A stretch of DNA of 64,000 nucleotides from Anoplolepis gracilipes (Eukaryota > Arthropoda > Insecta > Hymenoptera > Formicidae). This document shows positions 1 to 12,625 of the stretch, one piece after another. Every line of letters starts with the position of its first letter. Position 1 is the stretch's first letter. Location: the NCBI RefSeq assembly GCF_047496725.1, contig NC_132984.1:4475001-4539000 (forward strand), given 5' to 3'. Made by a program: the position numbers and the translations under genes. The notes beneath the pieces were generated by a model. The model did not search any database and had not been told where the DNA came from. It was given only the letters and a program-made list of their open reading frames with translations.

Positions 1-263
1 TGTCAAATAAAAGTGAATTACGTTCCGCATTAATTCCTCAGACGTGATCGCTTGGTTTGACGTACATTGATGCGCGTTTCATGCGTATTTTGTCATATTG
101 CTTTTGTTCAAACTTCTTGGAATTGTCTAAAATTCGAACTCGTTTGAGACGAGTAAAGTGAAAAAAAAAAAAAAAAAAAAATTGGAATTTTTGACTTATG
201 AATTTGCTTTCTCTGAGAGGATTGAGAAATATTGTGAAACTCAAAAAGATTAACAGATTTAAT

Positions 264-413
264 TTTAGGTTTTGTAATAAAATATGCTTTTATAATATTA
301 TTCATTATATAGTTAATTTTATTTTTGTAATAAAATGTGCTTTTATAAATATTATTTATTATGTAGTTAATTTTATCTTTGTAATAAAAACGTACTTTTA
401 TTAATATTTTTCA
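264..413. repeat. Tandem repeat, 53-54 bp unit, about 2.7 copies
   Basis: The string TTTGTAATAAAA recurs at 271, 324 and 378, each time followed by a related TxTxCTTTTAT segment and, in the first two copies, an ATATAGTTAATTTTAT-like segment. The copies are diverged by a few bases each. Confidence 0.75.
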
Positions 414-1154
414 AATTGAGATTTTACATATAAAAAGAGGAGAAGGAGAATTTTTAAATAAAATTTACTTATTATAATTCTTGAAATCTTTTAGCTTTTT
501 GAATGCCAAGATCTTTGAATTCCTTTGAACCTTTCAATATATCCTTGAGCTTAAAGCCTCGTCCTCTTGAAGAATTCAAGGAAGATCCAATAATCCAGTT
601 TTTCAAGAATGTATTCAATATTCAAGATTTGCTGACAATGAGATTTACAAAATATATCTGATTAAAAAGCCTCGGTAGTTTTATTAGTCGATATCAGAGG
701 TCACTGAAATTCTCGCGCACAAATATCCATTAAAAATTTTTTAAAATTGCAGACCACACACACATATATATATATATACATATAGAAATCTTGTGGTATG
801 CTCTTTTTATCGATTCCCACCCTGGCGAGGCAAAACTGGTCACAGTGTGTAATCGTCGTTTTATCGATACGCTCGCATCGCAGTTTGCAGTCATACGCAT
901 CCCGATAATTTCACCCACGCGAAACAAATCAAACAAACTTCACGTGCACCACGATGCACCGATGATAATATCGGCCGGGTCAGCGAACGGGTCCGCCGCA
1001 GAGCGATATCGGCTTTCGCGCGTTATCGTTGCCATACTGTTGGCGGACGGTTTGAAGTTTCGCACGGCCGGATATTGGAATGAGCGCGCATAGAATTGTG
1101 TCTACCCCGGAAGAAACTCTTTCGCATTAGATGTTTTAAATTAAGAAAAGCTTG

Positions 1155-1275
1155 GCGTGCAAAAAAATGTGAATTAAAAAAAAATGAACAATTGCGAATA
1201 AAAATTTAAAAGATTATATCGGTAGATTAAAATATATTAAAGAATGGCAACGTTTCTCTATTTTACACAAAGCAG
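1155..1275 (+). repeat. Diverged direct repeat, left copy (partner at 1810-1925)
   Basis: GTGCAAAAAAATGTGAATTA, followed by a spaced TAAAATATATTAAAGA and TCTATTTTA, matches the block at 1810-1925 (GTGCCAAAAAATGTGAATTA ... TAAAATACATTAAAGA ... TCTATTTTA). The pair flanks a dispersed element copy at about 1284-1730. Confidence 0.55.
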
Positions 1276-1283
1276 TTAATTTG

Positions 1284-1730
1284 GCCCGAAGAAATCAGGG
1301 AATTCTCATTGAATTTTATTGGGACTGAAGGAATTTCTTTTTAAATTCCCTCTCTTTCTGATGATTTCGCTTTTATACTGTAAATTATAAATATATATCT
1401 ATCTCTGTTTGTATATTTAATGTCTTAACAAAATATGTAGTACTTATTTCTTATTTAATTTTTAGTGATAAAAAATAAAAATGTGAGAGTTACAAATTTT
1501 TGTCTTGATGAAAACAATTTAGTTCTTTTTTCAATATATTCATATATCTAGCACTTGAAACTTGTTTTTTTTATTCGTTTTGAGCGAAAAGCGTTAGAAA
1601 ATGCATATATTAAAAAATTTATTATAAAAAATGGTACCAATTCTCTTTATCTAGAATTTTGAACAAAATTATCTGGAAGATCAAGAAATTATTAGATAAT
1701 TTTTTACAAGATTTGAGTAGACACCCTGTA
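1284..1730 (+). mobile_element. Dispersed MITE-like element, family A, 5'-truncated copy
   Basis: It carries the hallmark order of this family: ATCAGGGAATT, TTATTGGGACT, TACTGTAAATTATAAATATA, TGTCTTAACAAAATAT, TTTTTAGTGATAAAA, a CACTTGAAACTT block, ATTTTGAACAAAAT, CTGGAAGATCA and the terminal GAGTAGACACCCTGTA. The left terminal inverted repeat is missing. Confidence 0.75.
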
Positions 1731-1809
1731 TAAGGTTTTTGTAATTTCAAAGAAGCTATCAAAATTCTCTTGCAAAAAACCTTAGATATTTTAAATTAAA
1801 AAATGATTT

Positions 1810-1925
1810 GTGCCAAAAAATGTGAATTAAAAAGGACAAATTACTAATAAATTAAACATTAAGTTGACACATTAAAATACATTAAAGATCAAATAAAGGC
1901 TAATTTTCTATTTTAAAATAAAGAC
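1810..1925 (+). repeat. Diverged direct repeat, right copy (partner at 1155-1275)
   Basis: This is the second member of the pair flanking the element at 1284-1730. Spacing between members is about 655 bp, suggesting a small segmental duplication. Confidence 0.55.
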
Positions 1926-1948
1926 AATTTTTTACATATTTGACACAC

Positions 1949-1952
<4 letters not shown>

Positions 1953-1984
<32 letters not shown>
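1953..1984. repeat. (AT)n microsatellite
   Basis: About 16 uninterrupted AT units, preceded by CACACACAAAT. Confidence 0.95.
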
Positions 1985-1987
<3 letters not shown>

Positions 1988-3059
1988 GTTTATTTTATGT
2001 AAAATTTATCATGTACATATTTAATATATTCACTATGATTCTGTCTCATGATTTATGCGAAAATTTTATTTTATATATTTTTTGTATCAATTCGGATAAT
2101 TCACAATGGAAATTTCTCGTCATTCTATAATTATATTAAGAGGTACAATTTTGCGGTGAAATACACTTGGCTTAAATTGTCACGTCTTATCGTTAATATT
2201 TCATGACACATTACAGATCTCAGAGATAATAGCTTTTTAAATTAAGACATCCAAGTGCAGATTTAACTAATATAATAAATATGTTATGTCTCGCTTTGAA
2301 ATATTAACAAAATATATTTACCTGCACCGGACATATCGTAGACATAATTATCGGACATGCCAATTTTATTGATAAATTAATTATGATTGATTATCAATAA
2401 TGAGGAAAAGAAAAGTCATTTAAATTGCCGCATAAATCATTTATTAAAATTTAAATATTTAAGAATGCGCGTTTGGAAATTATGAAAATTATTACTCAAA
2501 TACTAGACACATTTCTCAATGTCAGTATATATTCTTAATTCAGTTTAAATCTCTTAGTGATGATCTGCAATATTACAGATATTCTATATAAAATATAAAG
2601 AATATCTGTGACAGATAAATTTTAAATATTATCTAATAAAATAATATATAAAATAAAATATTACATAAAATATATATAAAAATATTAATATGTAAAATAA
2701 AATATTACGTACGAAGGGATTCTCTCTCGTGATATCGATTTTTCACTATATCTAAAAACGCACAATCTCTCCGGAGAATAATCCGAGGTAGATCAAGAAA
2801 ATGTCTGGTGCTGTTTTCAAAAGGCAGATCACGTAAGGATTCGAAAGCTCTCATAAAAGCACACGGTCGAACGTCAACAGCAACGTCTGCCAAACCGCTC
2901 TCCGGCTTGATTTAGCCAATGTCTTCTCAATCCGGAAACTCTCCTTAAGTCCCGCAGGTCGAACATCTACGGAGAAGACGCGCGCTTTTCTGCTTCTCCT
3001 CTCCCCGGCCACTGAGAAAACACGTCGTAAATCCCATCTATATACATACACGATTTTGT

Positions 3060-3860
3060 ACAGGGTGGTTCGTGCTTCTCTCTCCATCCCTCTCTCTCTC
3101 TCTTTCAAGAGGAATATATTGCAATATCGTTGATATACATAAAAGGAAGGTACGAGTCAATTAATATAGATCCTAATCTAGATTACAAATCCCTCTGTGG
3201 ACCAGCCTGTATTTTAACTCGCATCCGACGAGAGTGGTGGGATCTCTCCCATTCTTTCGTTTGATTTATCCGCGTCGGGCGACAGTTATTTATTCTCTGC
3301 CGTTGCAAAACGTCGGGAAGTCCACTTCCGCCGTGCGATATTCCGAATCTTCCTCCCCCTTCTCCTCGCACTTCTTTTTTTTCCCTACCCTATGTAAACG
3401 GGAGAGAGAGAGAGAGAGAGATTCGGCTTCTCTCCTCTTTTGAATTCTCGTTCTGTCTCCTCTTCCCCCCTTCCCCCCCCCCCCGCAATTTTTTTTCCTC
3501 CCCTCGGTGTACCTCGTATCTGAATTTCTAGTCCCGTTTCCGGTTAGTCTCGTTTTCCCGTTTCTTCCTCCCTCTCTCTCGCACTCGAGAGTTCCCTTCC
3601 CGCGCCCCCCCCTTCCTCCCAACCCCGCATGTCCTTCTTACATCTGCATTCGCATCTGCGACACCCCTTCCATTTGTGCCTTCGCGCGCGCGCGCGCTTC
3701 TCGCGTAATTATTTCTATCCGCGATTGTGATGCAAATTTTTACTGTTTCCCGTCCCGCCGGTCAACCCGTCTCTTTCTCTCTCTCTCTCCCCCTCCCCCC
3801 TGTCTCTCCGCCTCCACCTTTTTCCTGCTTTCTCACCGCGTTTTGTTCCTTTTCTGCTCG
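3060..3860 (+). repeat. Pyrimidine-rich block with C-runs and T-runs
   Basis: The + strand is strongly enriched in C and T over several hundred bases (dense from 3340), with a (GA)n interruption at 3402-3421, a C run at 3466-3484 and (CT)n near 3775. It produces pyrimidine-rich + frames and purine-rich minus frames that are not credible proteins. Confidence 0.7.
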
Positions 3861-4139
3861 TTCTTACCCTTCATGTTCCGCAACGCACCGTATTTTATTT
3901 TGTACGTTCGCGTCGTTGTACACGAGTATTTTAATGTTCTAGTTCTTTGTGACGTCGCTGAAGGATTTAGAGGGATGCGGAAGTAAATTAATTAGAGTGT
4001 ATTCGAAAGTGCGCGATGAGTAAATTGTAATTATGTAATGTTGAAATCGCGCGCTGCTAAACATGCGTATAATAATTCGCGATCCCGCTGCTTTTCTTAA
4101 CAATTTTTTCATAGATAATAGAAAAACGTGTCTCAGATT

Positions 4140-4660
4140 GTAAACTTATATTTTTTACCCAAGATATCTCTCTAATGTAATTTTTATTTACGTATATTTT
4201 AATACGAGCTTTTTCTCTTATCAATACAATATCAACTACTTCAAATTTTTTTTATTAAACGTGATTACTTAATTAGATTATTTAAGACTGAGTATTTCTA
4301 GCTTAATAATAATACATCAAAAGGAATAAATGTATTTTTACAAATTTTTTAATTCTTTTTCTTTCTTTTTTAACTTTTTTCTTTAATAAAAAATTTTCTA
4401 TTACTATCTAAACTTAAATCAAAATTAATATATATAATTATATATAATCTTATTATTATCATAATAGTTATTATAATTATAATTATACATGTAGAATATT
4501 ATTATATATAAAAAATATATTATTATAATAAATATCACTATAATATTTATATATAATTATAATTATATATATATATATGATATTATACATTTATAATAAA
4601 TAATTATATATAGTTATATGTAAATTCGATAATATTTGTAAAAATATCACTATAAATTAA
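4140..4660. other. Very AT-rich stretch
   Basis: Nearly pure A/T with many imperfect TATATAATTA-type units and short palindromes (for example 4430-4620). I see no gene or recognisable element in it. Confidence 0.6.
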
Positions 4661-5137
4661 AAATTTAACACAATTGAAATATCAATCGTATCATCTGCTC
4701 TGTTCTAAAAATTCAAGCTCTGGTTTATCTTGATCATCAGTCCGTTTAGTCTCAATTACTCTATAAATAAACTTTTCAATCCTTATAATAGGCTTTCCTT
4801 TACGTAGAATGGGCCATTTTCGCGAATATCTAATTTGTGAATTCATCATTTCTGCAATCGCGTTATCTCTTCGAGAATCTTGCGGTTAATCCTGATAGCT
4901 GCATCATCCACAAAAGCATTCTCTGTTGGAAGATGTCTACGGGCGGAGGAAAGAGCGTAAAATTAATTATCTCGGTCGGGCCTCCCCGCCCTCTTCCTCT
5001 CTCTCTCTCTCTCTCTTTCTTTAGCCATCAAAAGCATCGTCAGGTTATCCTCCAACGATCAACATCACGCATCAATACAGTTTTATTATTTTATCAACTT
5101 GGAATAATTAGAAAGTTTTCGAGTGGCCCACAGTGGT

Positions 5138-5142
<5 letters not shown>

Positions 5143-5199
<57 letters not shown>
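5143..5199. repeat. (GA)n microsatellite, about 57 bp
   Basis: An uninterrupted GA tract within intron-like DNA; it generates a poly-Ser/Leu frame on the minus strand. Confidence 0.97.
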
Positions 5200-5204
<5 letters not shown>

Positions 5205-7466
5205 CGAATTAAATAAGGAGAGATCGCGAAAGACAGACTAAACTCTGCGTGCGGTTTGTTGGATTGCGAATGCACTTTATAGCGTAGTGGAGGAGTTATG
5301 TTAATGCGCATTTTCGTCTGGCGAGTCGCGAAATTATCAACGTTGCCCGAAATTAATCCACTGTAAAAAGACAAGTTTTGCGAAGTTTGAAGTTGCGAGT
5401 AAAGTTGCAACTGCATTATTTTGTTTCATCTGTCTCTAATAAAAATATGAAGAAATTAAACTACCCGAGAAAAGACTCAGGCGGATGTAAGGAAGAATTT
5501 AAAATACACTCGTATTTTTGTTTAAATTTTCCAAGGATTTTTTTAAAGAAAGATGGTCCATTTAATTTTGAATGATTATAATTTGCCGATATTCTTCCAC
5601 GGGATTACGTAAAATATTTCGAAAAATAATTGAAGCAGAGAGAAAGAAAGATAAAGAGAGAGAGAGAGAGAGGGAGAGGGAGAGAGAGGGCAGACTAGAA
5701 ACTTTCTTAAATCTTTTAAAAGGGTGAGGGATTGGAACACTTGTGTGTGCGGAGAGTTTTAGAACGTTCTGGCGGAAAAGTTGTGCGATTCAAAATCGGA
5801 AGTAAAGATTCCGCTGTTTCTGACGTACTTTGAAGATCTTTTCTATCAAATGTGCTGGTAATCCCCTTAATTACCCGGGACTATTCTAATTAAACAACGT
5901 CATCATCGCCAGGAAGGTGAGAAGGTTTACCAGAAACGGTCTTGTCCGAAGATTGAGCCAACTTCCGCTTAGGTTTATTGGGGAAGGAATTGCTTTAATC
6001 CTTTCCGAATACTCTTATTCGGTCAGTGATATTTCAATATGAATAAAGGGGCAGCTCAAAGTATTTGTATTAGAAAATTATTAAAATCATATAATTTTTA
6101 TCTAATAATTGTATAATATATTATAATAATTTATATAATATACACATATATAGTTGAGAACAAAAAAATAAGTAATCAGTAGTAAAATTTTATATTGTAA
6201 TTTATAAAATTTATTTAATTTTAAATTTAATTTTAATTTTAAATTACTAAAAAGTTTAATAAATTATTAAAAATTAATAAATTTTATAACTTATAGAGCT
6301 TTGAATTAAATTAATTAAATTAAATTAAATTAAAATTAAATAAATTTTTCAACTTACAAAATTTTAGTACCGACTACTTAGTTTTGATTCTCTGTATCCA
6401 CTGTATATTAATTATTTATATATGTACTAGAATATTTTAAGCGCGCGCTACAAGTGCGCTATTTATTTTAGGTTTATATTGTGTTGTATAGTTACTATTG
6501 TGTATGTTTTAAAGTTACGCGTTAAAGTTTCTTTTTCGCAATGTTAATTGATTGTTGAATATTTAATTTTAATATTTACGATTGGCTTTAAGAAAGCATC
6601 TTTTTTTTCTTTCTTTCTCTTTCTTTATTTAATATTATATTCCTTCTCCTTCTTTTTTCCATCTCTTTTTTTTCTATTTTCTAATTACACAAATATAAAT
6701 TACTTATTAAATATACATATAATATCATGCGAAAAGTTTATACATAGGTCCATCATATACAATACATGTACCTTTTTTTATCTCTCTTTTTTTGTTCTTC
6801 GTTTACTTTAATTTAATTTTTTTACAAGTTGTCACATAAACTGTCAAAATTTGACAGCTACAGACGACACGTGCGAAGCAAGTCGCAATAACGCACTTGA
6901 CAACGAGACATCGAGACAACCAATATAATATAAATAACATGTCTTTTTTTAGAAGAGGGATAATAATTATAATATATTAATAATTTTTGATAAAATTAAT
7001 TTCGTCTCCAAATCAAATTTTCGCATATTTTTAACAATTTTTAAAAATTGTTAATTTTATGATATACATGCGCGATTTGTCCTTTTGTTCTCATGATTTT
7101 ACTGCCACCGACGACGCATATTAAACGTACGTTATTCCCCGATTATAATTCCCCGAAATAATGAAACGCACCGCTCTAATGTTGTCCATAGTTCTTAAAA
7201 GTTTGTCAATTGAATTTGGCGACGAGCGTGCCGACAAACTCTCTTTCATAATTAATTCCCTTATTTGTTGCGAAACACTATCGGTTCCTTTCTAATTAAC
7301 GAGGAATCCGCGCGACGCGCCAATTACACGGTCGCGGGCGCCCTCAGGATACGCATCCTTCTTCAGGAGTTCAATTTCCGTAACATCAGCTTACTCTCGC
7401 AATCTAAGTTCTGCCGTTTAGACCGATTGTGCTCCCGCGTCCCGGCAACTTCGGGAAGCGGATCAT

Positions 7467-7524
7467 CGTGGTCGTCGTCGTCGTTGTCGTCGTCGTCTTC
7501 TTCTTCGTCGTCTTCGTCGTCGAT

Positions 7525-7560
<36 letters not shown>
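7467..7560. repeat. (TCG)n trinucleotide repeat
   Basis: About 30 imperfect TCG/TCT triplets. They read as poly-Ser on the + strand and as poly-Asp/Glu on the minus strand, so both open frames here (7265-7834 and 7363-7602) are explained by the repeat. The surrounding DNA (7100-7890) is a GC-rich island without a recognisable domain. Confidence 0.85.
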
Positions 7561-7561
<1 letters not shown>

Positions 7562-7999
7562 TTCTGCCTTTCCGGGGATCGTTTGTGTCGTCCTAAATGC
7601 AAACGGCATGAAGAATCGCGTGCAGCTTGTCTGACGCAGTTTCATCCCCCGAAGATGTCCCCTCCCCCTTCCCTCTCCTCCTCCTCCTCCCCGCCGTTGC
7701 AGCTCTTGAACCGTGCGAGGGAAGGAAACGCCAGCCGGTGCCGACGTCGTGGCCGGATTCGCGCTGTAACTCGCTCCCGTCGTGTCGTCCCGGCATTACA
7801 CGGCGGTGTAATACGCTGCCGTTGTCTCTCTTAATGAATAATCGCACCCGGGGAAATAGTTTGCGACGCGGGAGCGTTAAGATGTAAGGATCTTAGGCTT
7901 GATTCACGTTATAAGATTCTATTCCGTTCACAGTACAGATACCGAGAAGCGTTCCGCTAAAATATTTCCAAGGTGCGTTTCGTTGCGGAAACGCGGAAG

Positions 8000-8037
8000 G
8001 AGGGGGCGGGGGAGGGGTGGGGAGGGGAGGGGGGTGG
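8000..8037 (+). other. G-run cluster with G-quadruplex potential
   Basis: Six runs of four or more G separated mostly by single bases (GGGGGCGGGGGAGGGG, TGGGG, AGGGG, AGGGGGG). This is well above the usual four-run G-quadruplex pattern. A second cluster lies at 8683-8709. Confidence 0.7.
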
Positions 8038-8682
8038 AATTAATTCTAACGGGAATGGCCCTCTGACGACCGTTTAAATCTTGTAACAAAAATAATTTAT
8101 TATTTATCACATACGAATTTCTCTCTAACGTCTAATGTAATAATAACTAACCAAAATTGATTTAATTTTTATATTGCCTTTTTTTTTTTTTTTTTTTTTT
8201 TTTAATCGACGGAACCGAAACCCGCATAAATATCACGCGCTTAAGTAAAATTTAACGATTTTAATATACTTATATGTATCTCGTAAAAATAACTCTGTTA
8301 CTCGTATTTCTTAATTCATTTGGGAATGGAAGACACATCTTGCTCGGAGAATTTTCATATATTTGATTATTTATTCCCCGGGGAGGTTCAAGACAGGATC
8401 AATCCCTTCCTCCCCCCCGCCCTCTCCCTCTCCTCCCGAACGGACTCGCGGAGAAAATGAGTACCTCTGATGATTAGAAAACGCGGGCGTGGCTTGACGA
8501 CAATGCTGTCTGGCTGTTAACATCTCGTTCGTTCTCTTGGAGGACCCCCTTCTGGGACACTCTCCTTTATAACGCAGCCATCCCCTTCGCGACCGCCCCC
8601 TTGTCTTGGGGAGCATCCTCCCAGCACGTAGACACCATAGTGTGCGACGCGAGACGCTAAGAGAGCGAACGTCGGACGGACT

Positions 8683-8709
8683 CGGGAGGGGGGAGGGGGG
8701 GGAGAGGGA
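8683..8709 (+). other. Second G-run cluster with G-quadruplex potential
   Basis: Successive G runs separated by one to three bases (GGGAGGGGGGAGGGGGG then AGAGGG). It lies in a purine-rich segment of 8640-8770. Confidence 0.65.
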
Positions 8710-10041
8710 AACGTTATCGGGCGGAAGTGAGAGGGGGAGGTGGAGGAAACGCGAGGGGGCGAGTTTACGCCACCGTCCTACAGTTTATTACGGGCTCGTC
8801 TTTATGATATTCCAACCTTCAAAAATGCATTAAGCGTGCATAAAGAGACCCGGAACAGCCTGCTCGAGTACGCCATTTTCGTTTTCGTCTTCGTTCTACC
8901 GTGTTTCCGGATGGCTCGTCAAACTTTAAAGCGAATGGATCTGCCTTTCTTTGCAGGGAGAATCGATGCTCCGGTTAAAACCAGTCAGGAGAATCGTGTG
9001 TCTTTAGATACTCGGATAAGTGAATTATTGATGAGTCGGAAGTAAAAAAAAAAAAAAAAAAAAAAAACAGCGAGAAAAATGAAAAATATACCCTGGTGTT
9101 ATAGAAAAAACTCGAATGAATTGCTTCAACATTTTTCAATTTATTTTTTACACAAAATGTGTAAATTCCGAATCAATCGGTCTTAAAAAATAATTTGGGA
9201 TTTCGATGAATTCAAAATTATTATTATTCAGGATAAAATAATTTAACATAAATAATTAGAAGTAAATTTATTAAATTAGAATTAAATAATTAAAATAAGT
9301 AAAGATAAAATAATTTAATTTACTATTGTTAATATAATAAAGGGGCGATCTTTTTATTCATATTGTTCATAAATTGAGTGAAAACTTTCGGTTATATTAT
9401 TTTTTTTATATTTCAAAAATCTCTCTAGGGGAATTAAAAAATTACATTTTTGGAAATCAAAATGGCGAGTATAAATCTCTTTTAGTTTGTAAATATAAAT
9501 TATTGCGAATTCTCGCAAGATCGATATCATATAACGCAGATATGATGGAATAACTAGAACGATATACGCGTATATCGACAATGTATGCGATAGGAATTTG
9601 TAACATCATGGGTGTTTATGACGCGCCCTCAGCGCTATTACATTGACAATTATTTCCCCCCCCCCCCAGTAATATAATTAATAGGTACGATGCCATTCGG
9701 CGATAATGCCGTTAATAAGTACGTAGGATTCCGTTGATTGAACGTTATAGAATGTTAAAACCAGGCATCCACGGTCGCATATTACTTCGTATCACGTGAC
9801 GTTACGATGTTATAAGCGGCACGGTTATTAACGCCGCGTGAAATCAAATGAACGGTAATAAAGCATGCGTCAGCGTGCATTATCGCTCCCATTGTCTCTC
9901 CACGCAACTCCGCGTATTCCCCCGGGAGTTTGTAAAAAAAAAAAAAAAAGTTTTGTGTGTGTTAATTTCAAATATGTTGATATAGCAAGTGAAGATCTCT
10001 TCCTAGAGATTTCCTTCGAGATTTTAACAGTTGTTTATATA

Positions 10042-10594
10042 AGGTGCGTACGCTCTGAAAAAACTTCGAATTTTTTTTATACCTGAAAAATGAGGGAATT
10101 TTTGTGGAACTTTATTGGGATCCAGGGAGTTAAAAGAAAAATCTTTGATAATTTTGTTTTTATATCGTAAATATATTATATATCTATCTATCTATCTGTA
10201 TACAATAAAAACATTTATTTTAAAAAATTGTACATACTTTCTGGAAGGCCTAAAATTTTCATGGAACTTTTTGTACCTGGAAAAATCAGGGAACTTTCAT
10301 GGAATTTTATTGAGACTCAGAGAATTAAAAAAAATTTCTTTCTTTGATAATATTTTGTTCTTGTACTGTAAATTATAAATATATATCTACTTATCTGTAA
10401 ATTATAAATATATATCTGTCTATAAATTAAAAATACATATCTATCTGTGCAATAAACAAATTTATTTTAGGAAATTGTATTTAAAAAATCTTTACAATAT
10501 TCTCCTTGGCTAAAATTTTAAATAAAAATACCTAAGAAGATCAGGGAATTTTTAGAGATTCCTTTTTACAAAATTTACGTAGACACTCTGTTAC
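10042..10594 (+). mobile_element. Dispersed MITE-like element, family A, rearranged copy
   Basis: The left part occurs twice in a row (TACCTGAAAAATGAGGGAA near 10080 and TACCTGGAAAAATCAGGGAA near 10272), followed by repeated TGTAAATTATAAATATATAT segments and the typical right end (AAAATACCT, GATCAGGGAATTTT, GTAGACACTCTG). This looks like a tandem or internally duplicated copy. Confidence 0.7.
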
Positions 10595-12163
10595 AGAGGA
10601 TTACAGAATTTTACAGATTTTAAAGATTGAAAAGGGTAAAAAAATTGTATCATACATGAGAGATAAAACCAGCCGCGAAAAATCGTTTTCGTCTTGGTTC
10701 TGCTTGTCATGCGTTCACTCTTGACGTTTCAGGGCTTGACAGGCATACTCTGTGGAAGCAGACGAAGCGCAAAACAAGAAACGAAAGCGAAATCTGGTCG
10801 ATCGGATGTCCGGAAAATTACGTTCGAGGGAAATCGCGCTGTTAAGAGGGAAAAACGCGAAGGGAAGGAGGCGAAGAAGGAGAGAGAGAAAGAGAGAGAG
10901 AGAGAGAGCAGGTGAAGGAGAGCGAGAGGTAACGAAATGACGCGAGCGCATTTCGATTTCCTTTGAACCACCACGCGAACTTTCTCTCTCTCTTTCTCTC
11001 TCTCGTCTCGACCTTCGTAGCCCTTGTTACTGCTGCTCCTCGTTCTCGCTTCCTTTGTCGCTTCGACGTTTTATTGCCCTCGCCTCTTTCCCGCTCTTTA
11101 GAGCGAATCAGAGACTCTCGCAGATTTTTCGCGAATCCTGGCAATTTTGTTCGTCGACGGAGAGCAGTTCTTCTTGACGAAAGGACCCCTTTCGGCACCA
11201 AATTTTACAAGCGTGCGGGCGGAAATGCGTTTGTATAACATCAGAGACTTTCTACGAAGACTCGTACAAAAGAGAGATTTCAAAACTTAAAAGCTGAAAG
11301 AGTCGAGGGGATTGATAAAAATATAATGGAGAAAGAAAAGTATAATACACAGAATGTTTTTAGATATCAATTTTTCTCTCTCTCTCTCTCTCTCTCTCTT
11401 GCTTTTTTTCTTTTCTACGATTCTTATTATTATTTTTTTATTTTACTTTATTTTTATATTTATTATTGTTATTATTTTTATTTTACTTAACTAGAATTTT
11501 GTAATAAAATAGCGTAAAAGGATATTCCAGACATCAACTTTTTCTCAATATATAATATTCTTTATTATTATTTTTTTTTTATTTCACTTCAATAAGAGTA
11601 CGAATTTTGAATAAAATAATGGCTGGAAATATTTTCTTTCGAATCGGAAAATTTCAAATGAAAGATATTTCGCTTACGATGAGAAAATTTTCGCATTTTT
11701 CCTACTTTCGCATTTTCACTACTTTCGTCATGCGATTCTATTTTTCTTCTTCCTATTTTCTCCACGTTCTCTCTTCTTTCCTGCTCACCTCTAACGACCG
11801 TGAGGGCCCTTCGCAGCGGGAAGGTTGATGCGAATCAAGCGATTTTCCGTAGATCTTACAAGATCAGCGCGCCTTTTCCGGGGAGAAAGCACGCGTACGC
11901 GGAAAACCGCGAAGAAATTCTTTCTCGTGTAATAACGTGCGAAAGATACGCGGAGGCACGTTTCGCCGAGTACATACGTAGATACGTGTTAATTTTACCA
12001 GCGCGGTTAAATTATTCGCGAAACGGGCGCTTGTGCTTCTTTTAAATCACGGTAACGCATAACTTTTCGACGAGGTGTAAATTGGACGTTGCATCTCACG
12101 AACACTTCTTTTTTCTCTATCTTTTATGAAACATTCTAGACGCGACACCTTACCTCGCGTATA

Positions 12164-12625
12164 TACCGGGTGATTCTAAATAAGTGCGAAGAATTTTAAG
12201 GGATGATTTTTTTGAGAAAATGTTTAATTTTATTTTTTCACTTGAAAATTATTGGTTTTATGAAAAGAATGAAACAAATAAAAAAGAAATCAAACTTCCT
12301 GCACATATTTTTAAATGATCGCATTCTGATCAAAGGATTCAGTTAAAAGGTTATAATAAAAAATTGAATATTAATTTTATTATTATTTTTATTTTACTTT
12401 ATTAGAATTTTGAACAAATTGCTACATAATGAAATAATAATAATAATAATGATTAAAAGAAATATTAATAAGTATCCATGTCTGCTAAATTTCATTTTTT
12501 TTAAATTGTCTAAAATTTGAGAAAAAAAAAAAATAAAAAACATTTGTTTACAAATGAAAGATTTCCCTTAATCTTCAACAAAGAGACTTGTAAAATTTTT
12601 TGCACTTGTTTAGAAACACCCTGTA
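12164..12625. mobile_element. TIR-bounded MITE-like element, family B, copy 1
   Basis: The left end TACCGGGTGATTCTAAATAA continues AGTGCGAAGAATTTTAAG; the right end, reverse-complemented, reads TACAGGGTGTTTCTAAACAA then GTGCAAAAAATTTTACA. The roughly 36-bp imperfect terminal inverted repeats carry TA at both ends, and the 460-bp AT-rich interior has no coding capacity. A second copy is at 14947-15571. Confidence 0.75.

Noticed and set aside
3507..3986. 159-codon + frame
   Set aside because: Its composition reflects the pyrimidine-rich strand; no domain, and the antisense frames are equally open.
7265..7834. 189-codon + frame with a long Ser run, and an antisense frame rich in Asp/Glu
   Set aside because: Both are produced by the (TCG)n repeat; the flanking residues show no domain and no splice or start context supports a gene.
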